Positions 36,546 through 41,944 of a DNA stretch of 41,944 nt are shown here, one piece after another. The notes under the pieces were generated by a model. The model was not told the origin of the DNA, searched no databases, and was given only the letters and a program-made list of their open reading frames with translations. This DNA is from Paracoccaceae bacterium (GTDB taxonomy: Bacteria > Pseudomonadota > Alphaproteobacteria > Rhodobacterales > Rhodobacteraceae), in NCBI GenBank assembly GCA_007118295.1, contig SKRW01000173.1, forward strand, positions 1 to 41,944, given 5' to 3'. Every line of letters starts with the position of its first letter. Position 1 is the first letter of the stretch. The translations under genes were made by a program, and so were the position numbers.

Positions 36546-37913
36546 TCAGGGGTCGCTCTTCTCGGACATCGATTCCGATAGCTGAAACAGCCCCTTTTCG
36601 ATGCCGTGCTTCAACAGCTTGTCATACAGCGTTTTGCGCGACAGACCCAATTCTTCATAGACGGGACGCAAGGTGCCGTTGTGCCGGATCAGCGCATCGA
36701 TGAGGATCTTGCGTTCATGCGCGGCCATAAGTTCCGGCAGGCTGCGTTCCTGCACAGTCAACGCTCCAGCCTCATTGGCGCGCTGCAACCCCAATGCCAT
36801 GCGTTCCGCAAGGTTGCGCAACTCCCGCACATTGCCGGGCCAGTCCGCAACCGCGATTTCGGCCAGAAACGCGGGGCTGACCTTGCGCTGTGGCTGTCTG
36901 TGCCGAGCCGAGGCCTCGGTCAGCAGGCGCATGAACAAGGCCGGAATATCCTCTGTCCGCTCGGACAGGGCCGGCACATGCAGGCTGACAGCGTTCAACC
37001 GATACAGCAGGTCGGCACGGAAACGCCCTGCCTCGACCTCGGCCTCCAGCGCGACCCGGCTGGTTGCAATGAATCGCACATCCAGATCATGCTGCACATT
37101 CGACCCCAGCGGCGTGATGACCCTGTCCTGCAACACGCGCAACAGCTTGCCCTGCATCGCCAACGGCATGGCACCGATGTCATCCAGCAGGATCGTGCCG
37201 CCGCGGGCATGGTCGAATTTGCCCATCCGCGAACGAATCGCACCGGGAAAGGCACCAACTTCGTGGCCGAACAATTCGGATTCGATCAGCGTTTCGGGCA
37301 ATGCGCTGCAGGCGATCACGACAAAGGGCTGCGCTGCGCGTGCCGACAGGTCGTGCAGCGCACGGGCGACAACTTCCTTGCCGACACCTGTTTCGCCAAT
37401 GATCAGCACATCGGCATCCGACGGACCAATCGTGCGCAACTGGTGGCGCAGATGCACCATGGCGTTCGACCGCCCCAGAAGCCGCGCCTCGATATCATCC
37501 GCCTGTCCGGCAACTGCCCGCAAGCGGCGATTGTCCAGAACCAGCCCCCGGTAATCCAGCGCGCGCCCGGCAATGGCCGCCAATTGCACACTCGAAAAAG
37601 GCTTTTCGATGAAATCATGCGCGCCTTCGCGCATCGCCCGCACAGCCAGAGGCACATCGCCATGACCGGTAATCAGGATCACGGGAATATCGCGATCGAT
37701 TTCATGGATGTGCGACATGAGGGTCAGGCCATCCATATCGGGCATGCGGATATCCGTAATGACAACCCCGCCAAAACCGGCTGTCACCCGGTCCAGCGCG
37801 GGCTGCGCGGCTGCAAAACACCCGACATCCAGCCCTGCCAGCTCCAGCGCCTGCCGGGTCGAGGCGCGCAGGTCCGCGTCGTCATCAACCAGCAGGACGG
37901 TTGGCCCGTTCAT
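36546..37913 (-). CDS. dctD: DctD-like response regulator of the NtrC family (receiver, AAA+, Fis-type HTH)
   Basis: MNGPTVLLVDDDADLRASTRQALELAG...; VLIIGETGVGKEVVARALHDLS; ELFGHEVGAFPGAIRSRMGKFDHARGGTILLDDIG; C-terminal HTH RHNGTLRPVYEELGLSRKTLYDKLLKHG. Confidence 0.9.
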   Translation of the reverse strand: MNGPTVLLVDDDADLRASTRQALELAGLDVGCFAAAQPALDRVTAGFGGVVITDIRMPDMDGLTLMSHIHEIDRDIPVILITGHGDVPLAVRAMREGAHDFIEKPFSSVQLAAIAGRALDYRGLVLDNRRLRAVAGQADDIEARLLGRSNAMVHLRHQLRTIGPSDADVLIIGETGVGKEVVARALHDLSARAAQPFVVIACSALPETLIESELFGHEVGAFPGAIRSRMGKFDHARGGTILLDDIGAMPLAMQGKLLRVLQDRVITPLGSNVQHDLDVRFIATSRVALEAEVEAGRFRADLLYRLNAVSLHVPALSERTEDIPALFMRLLTEASARHRQPQRKVSPAFLAEIAVADWPGNVRELRNLAERMALGLQRANEAGALTVQERSLPELMAAHERKILIDALIRHNGTLRPVYEELGLSRKTLYDKLLKHGIEKGLFQLSESMSEKSDP

Positions 37914-39754
37914 TCAGCGGCCTCCAGCGCGGCGTCAGGTGCAGCTTGCAGAATCAGGACAAATTCCGCACCCCCCTCGGGGTGGTTGCGCATCGACAGG
38001 CTGCCGCCGAAATCACGCATGATGTTGTAGGAAATCGACAACCCCAACCCCAGCCCCTTGCCCACATCCTTGGTTGAGAAGAAGGGGTCGAAAATGCGGT
38101 CCTGTATCCCGTCCGGCACACCGGGGCCATGATCGCGCAGCACCAGTGACACGCTCGCCCCCTCGCGCCGCGCGCTCAGGTCAAGCGTCTTGTTCTGCCC
38201 GCCCTCGACTGCGTCAATGGCGTTGCTGATGAGGTTGACCAGAACCTGCTGCAAACGCACCGGCCCCGCCACGACCTGCAACGGCGCGCGCCCCAGATCG
38301 ACCGAAAGCGTGACACCCGACTTGCGCAGCCGCCAACCCAGCAACTCCTGTGCCTCGGTCACTGGATCGGACAGAGTGACATGGCGCAGTTTCTGATTGG
38401 GCTTGCGGGCAAAATTGCGCAAATGGCGGCTGATGCGGGTCATGCGGTCGATCATGCCAAGGATACGTTCGATATTTCCCTGCGCCTCGGCATGGCGATC
38501 CTGCGCCAGCAGGACCTGTGCATTCTCGGCATAGTTGCGCGCAGCCCCCAAGGGCTGGTTGAACTCATGGCTCAGCGCCGCCGACATCTGCCCAAGGGCC
38601 GCCAGCTTGCCCGCCTGCACCAGTTCCGATTGTGTCTTGCGCAACTGGTGTTCCGCCGCGCCGCGTTCGGCGATTTCTTCGCGCAGGGCCGCATTGGCAT
38701 CGCGCAACTGGCCTGTGCGCTCGATCACGCGGCGCTCAAGGTCGTCCTTGGCGGCCTGTTCCATCTCCAGCCGCTGCGCCAACTGTCGCCGCCTCAGCCA
38801 GACGATCGTGACCAGCAGCCCCAGTAGCCCCAGCCCCAACAGCCCGATGACAACGCTTGCCGCCGCCTGAACCCGTGCCGCGCGCGTGGGCAACAGAATC
38901 TGGACTGTCCAGCCTGCCTGCGGCATCTCGCTTTTCACCACCAGATATTCGCCGGCGACTGCATCCTCGCCATGACCCGACAGCAACCGGAACCCGCGCC
39001 GGTCCAGCCGCGACTGAAAGTCGATCTCGCCCAGTTCCGCAGAAGCATAGCGCCGTGTTGCCTGCGTGCGCGCCAGACGGTCGGGGGTCAGCGCCCCAAA
39101 GGCGCGAAACAGCCAGTCAGGCCGGTTGGACAGAAACACGATATCTTCGGGGTCGGTCACGATGATCCGCAACTCGTCCGAGGCCCATGCCTGTTCCAAC
39201 TCGTCCACATCGATCTTGATGACCATGACCCCAAGGCGCTGCCCGGCCACGTCAATCGGTGCCCCGAAATAATAGCCCCGCTTGTTCGACGTGGTGCCCA
39301 GCGCGTAGAACCGCCCTGCCCCGTGGTCTATCGCGTCAAAGAAATAGGGGCGAAAGGCGAAATTCCCGCCGACAAAACTGTGCGGCTGGTCGAAATTGGA
39401 GGCCGCCAGCGTCTCGCCGTCGCGATACATGACATAGACATCCGACGCGCCCAGCAGTTCGGCAGCATCGCGCAGATAGGTATTGGCCGCCATCACCAGG
39501 TCCGGGTCGCGCGGTGCCAGCAGCAATGACCGAATCACGCGCTGATCGGCCAGCAGTTCCGGAAGATGTTCGAATCGTGCCAGTTGGCCGCGCAGGGTTG
39601 ATTCGGCCAGATTGAGCGTGTTCTGCCCACGGTCCCGCAATTGCTGAAAGGCCGTGGCAAGTGCCTGTTGATGCGCCACAAGGGCCAGCCCCGCAAGCAA
39701 CGCCGCCATCAGCGCGCCAGCAAGCCAGACAAGGGTATTTCTGGGCGCGATCAT
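37910..39754 (-). CDS. dctB: DctB-like sensor histidine kinase
   Basis: Periplasmic sensing region, ALSHEFNQPLGAARNYAENAQVLL (H box), NLISNAIDAVEGG (N box), RDHGPGVPDGIQDRIFDPFFSTKDVGKGLGLGLSISYNIMRDFGG; 4-bp overlap with dctD. Confidence 0.92.
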   Translation of the reverse strand: MIAPRNTLVWLAGALMAALLAGLALVAHQQALATAFQQLRDRGQNTLNLAESTLRGQLARFEHLPELLADQRVIRSLLLAPRDPDLVMAANTYLRDAAELLGASDVYVMYRDGETLAASNFDQPHSFVGGNFAFRPYFFDAIDHGAGRFYALGTTSNKRGYYFGAPIDVAGQRLGVMVIKIDVDELEQAWASDELRIIVTDPEDIVFLSNRPDWLFRAFGALTPDRLARTQATRRYASAELGEIDFQSRLDRRGFRLLSGHGEDAVAGEYLVVKSEMPQAGWTVQILLPTRAARVQAAASVVIGLLGLGLLGLLVTIVWLRRRQLAQRLEMEQAAKDDLERRVIERTGQLRDANAALREEIAERGAAEHQLRKTQSELVQAGKLAALGQMSAALSHEFNQPLGAARNYAENAQVLLAQDRHAEAQGNIERILGMIDRMTRISRHLRNFARKPNQKLRHVTLSDPVTEAQELLGWRLRKSGVTLSVDLGRAPLQVVAGPVRLQQVLVNLISNAIDAVEGGQNKTLDLSARREGASVSLVLRDHGPGVPDGIQDRIFDPFFSTKDVGKGLGLGLSISYNIMRDFGGSLSMRNHPEGGAEFVLILQAAPDAALEAAE

Positions 39755-39846
39755 CGGTCATGTCCTGCCTGCGTTGCACATCTGCCATTTAGTACCGCGC
39801 AGCGCAGGTCTGTCAAACCGCCAGATCAGGCCCCATCAGGCCCCGA

Positions 39847-40944
39847 TCAGGCGTTGAACAGGAAATGCAGCACATCACCGTCCTTGACCTCGTAGGTCTT
39901 GCCCTCGACGCGGAACTTGCCAGCCTCTTTGGCACCGGCTTCGCCGTTATGGGTGATGTAGTCGTCATAGGCGACTGTCTCGGCCCGGATGAAACCGCGT
40001 TCGAAGTCGCCGTGGATGACACCAGCCGCCTGCGGTGCCAGCGTGCCGGTCGGAATTGTCCAGGCGCGGGCTTCCTTTGGGCCGACAGTGAAATAGGTCT
40101 GCAATCCCAGCAACTGATAGCCTGCACGGATCAGCCGGTCGAGGCCCGGTTCCTCCAGCCCCATTTCCGACAGAAACATCGCGGCCTCATCGGCATCAAG
40201 CTGGCTGATCTCTTCCTCGATCTGCGCCGAAATGACCACATGCGCGGCCCCTTGTGCGGCGGCCATCTCTGCCACACGCGCAGACAAGGCATTGCCCTCA
40301 CTGGCCGAAGCTTCCTCGACATTGCAGACAAACAGCACAGGCTTTGACGTCAGAAGCTGCAACAGCCGCCATGTCTTGCGCTCTTCTTCCGACACCTCGA
40401 CCGTGCGCGCGGGGCGGCCATCTTCCAATGCCACCAGCGCGCGGCGCAGCAGGCGGTCCTGCTCGATGGCTTCCTTGTCGCCGCCGCGCAGCTTGCGCGA
40501 CAGGTTCGCCAGACGCCGCTCGATGGATTCCATGTCTGCGATCATCAACTCGGTCTCGATGGTTTCGGCATCGGCCACCGGGTCAATACGCCCTTCGACA
40601 TGGGTCACATCGTCATCAACGAAACAGCGCAGCACATGGGCAATGGCATCGACCTCGCGGATATTGGCCAGAAACTGGTTGCCCAGCCCCTCGCCCTTGG
40701 ACGCGCCGCGCACCAGCCCCGCGATATCGACAAAGGTCATGCGCGTGGGAATCACCTCGCGCGATTTGCCGATCTCGGCCAGCTTTTGCAGCCGCGCATC
40801 GGGCACGGCCACATCGCCGACATTGGGTTCGATCGTGCAGAATGGGAAATTCGCAGCCTGAGCAGCGGCAGTACGGGTCAGCGCATTGAACAGGGTCGAT
40901 TTGCCGACATTCGGCAACCCCACGATACCCATCTTGAAGCCCAT
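39847..40944 (-). CDS. ychF: Redox-regulated ATPase YchF (GTP-binding family)
   Basis: MGFKMGIVGLPNVGKSTLFNALTRTAAAQAANFPFCTIEPNVGDVAVPDARL... ending EGKTYEVKDGDVLHFLFNA; start 40944 or 40950; upstream ORF extension to 41538 is spurious. Confidence 0.96.
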   Translation of the reverse strand: MGFKMGIVGLPNVGKSTLFNALTRTAAAQAANFPFCTIEPNVGDVAVPDARLQKLAEIGKSREVIPTRMTFVDIAGLVRGASKGEGLGNQFLANIREVDAIAHVLRCFVDDDVTHVEGRIDPVADAETIETELMIADMESIERRLANLSRKLRGGDKEAIEQDRLLRRALVALEDGRPARTVEVSEEERKTWRLLQLLTSKPVLFVCNVEEASASEGNALSARVAEMAAAQGAAHVVISAQIEEEISQLDADEAAMFLSEMGLEEPGLDRLIRAGYQLLGLQTYFTVGPKEARAWTIPTGTLAPQAAGVIHGDFERGFIRAETVAYDDYITHNGEAGAKEAGKFRVEGKTYEVKDGDVLHFLFNA

Positions 40945-41106
40945 CGCCATCTCCCTTGCACGCTGTCTGCGCCGGGCTTGTAGGGTCTGGGGCACAGCAA
41001 GACAAGGGCAGCCGCACGGCGCACATGCCATCAGCAGTTGATTCCGCGCGTGATTTCGCCCAAACCCGCTACACAGGACAGGGACACGAACAGGACCGGG
41101 GCACAA

Positions 41107-41898
41107 ATGACCAGAATCGATCAGACTTTCGCGCAACTCAAGTCGCAGAGGCGCAAGGCATTCGTCGCCTACATCATGGGCGGCGACCCTGATCTGGAAA
41201 CCTCGCTGGCCATCATGCAGGGCCTGCCGGATGCCGGTGTCGATGTCATCGAACTGGGCGTGCCCTTTACCGACCCGATGGCCGATGGCCCGACCATCCA
41301 GCTTGCAGGCCAGCGCGCGCTCGAAGCCGGGCAAACACTGATAAAGACACTGGAAATGGTCCGTCGTTTTCGGTTGGACAATGACACGACGCCAATCGTC
41401 CTGATGGGTTATTACAACCCAATCTATAATCACGGTGTGGACAGGTTTCTGGACGACGCAAAGGCTGCCGGGGTCGATGGTCTGATCGTGGTGGACCTGC
41501 CCCCCGAGGAAGACAGCGAATTGTGCCTGCCAGCACAAGCCGCAGGGCTGAATTTCATACGCCTCGCCACCCCGACGACAGATGCACGCCGTTTGCCCAA
41601 GGTCCTGCAGAACACGTCAGGCTTTGTCTATTACGTCTCGATCACGGGGATCACGGGCGCGGCAGCGGCGCAAGCCGCAGATGTCGGGCCAGAGGTGGCG
41701 CGAATCAAGGCAGAAACCGAACTGCCGGTGATCGTGGGCTTCGGAATCTCGACACCCGACTCCGCCGAGGCGATTGCAACTGTGGCAGATGGCTGCGTCG
41801 TGGGCTCTGCAATCGTCAAGCAGATCGCCGATGGAAAACCGGTGGCAGAGGTTCTGGACTATGTGCGCAGCCTGTCAGATGGCGCACATCGGGGCTGA
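41107..41898 (+). CDS. trpA: Tryptophan synthase alpha subunit
   Basis: [72 protein letters not shown]...; [22 protein letters not shown]. Confidence 0.96.
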   Translation: MTRIDQTFAQLKSQRRKAFVAYIMGGDPDLETSLAIMQGLPDAGVDVIELGVPFTDPMADGPTIQLAGQRALEAGQTLIKTLEMVRRFRLDNDTTPIVLMGYYNPIYNHGVDRFLDDAKAAGVDGLIVVDLPPEEDSELCLPAQAAGLNFIRLATPTTDARRLPKVLQNTSGFVYYVSITGITGAAAAQAADVGPEVARIKAETELPVIVGFGISTPDSAEAIATVADGCVVGSAIVKQIADGKPVAEVLDYVRSLSDGAHRG

Positions 41899-41905
41899 AA
41901 CGCGA

Positions 41906-41934
41906 CAAGGCCACGCATTTGCAGCGTAGCCTTG
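41906..41934 (+). terminator. Possible hairpin after trpA
   Basis: CAAGGCCACGC ... GCGTAGCCTTG, one internal mismatch, 7-nt loop; no clear T-tract. Confidence 0.35.
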
Positions 41935-41944
41935 GGAACAGCCC

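Noticed and set aside
40944-41538. N-terminal extension of the ychF ORF to 41538
   Set aside because: Extension overlaps trpA antisense; YchF begins at MGFKMGIVGLPNVGKST (40944/40950).
1-41944. CRISPR arrays, tRNA/rRNA genes, IS elements, integrases, phage genes
   Set aside because: None seen; no regularly spaced repeats, no transposase or integrase ORFs, no cloverleaf noticed. A tRNAscan/Rfam search was not possible.

Overview
GC-rich alphaproteobacterial chromosome segment, Rhodobacteraceae-like by gene content and synteny. It is densely coded, and I saw no tRNA, rRNA, IS element or CRISPR array. Left to right: (1) a minus-strand nitrogen operon with an XRE-cupin regulator, glxB/C/D (mgsA/B/C-like) and a type III glutamine synthetase (glnT/gmaS-like) cut by the window start; (2) a small accessory block with a PAS-like/LuxR-HTH/alpha-beta-hydrolase-fold fusion that has lost its catalytic Ser and His, a DUF985-type cupin, and a PAAR-lipase overlapping an ankyrin-repeat lipoprotein (putative T6SS effector/immunity pair); (3) housekeeping rplS, rpmE and mipZ; (4) a dctPQM-type TRAP operon whose DctM carries an extra insert; (5) a phenylacetate cluster paaX-paaJ-paaABCDE-(extra PaaA/PaaC-like gene)-paaZ, with a striking 12-bp inverted repeat spaced by exactly 27 nt between paaX and the operon; (6) an SLT lipoprotein; (7) flagellar motB-flgE-flgK-flgL-flgI with CtrA-like sites; (8) an FAD/GcvT-type dimethylglycine/sarcosine dehydrogenase-like gene; (9) a TAXI-TRAP transporter (SBP plus fused permease) next to a DctB/DctD-like two-component system with a GAFPGA motif; (10) ychF and trpA. 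Best candidates for new biology are the pseudo-hydrolase LuxR fusion, the PAAR-lipase/ankyrin-lipoprotein pair, the extra PaaA-like subunit, and the paaX-operon N27 inverted repeat. All family calls come from reading the sequence; no database search was run.
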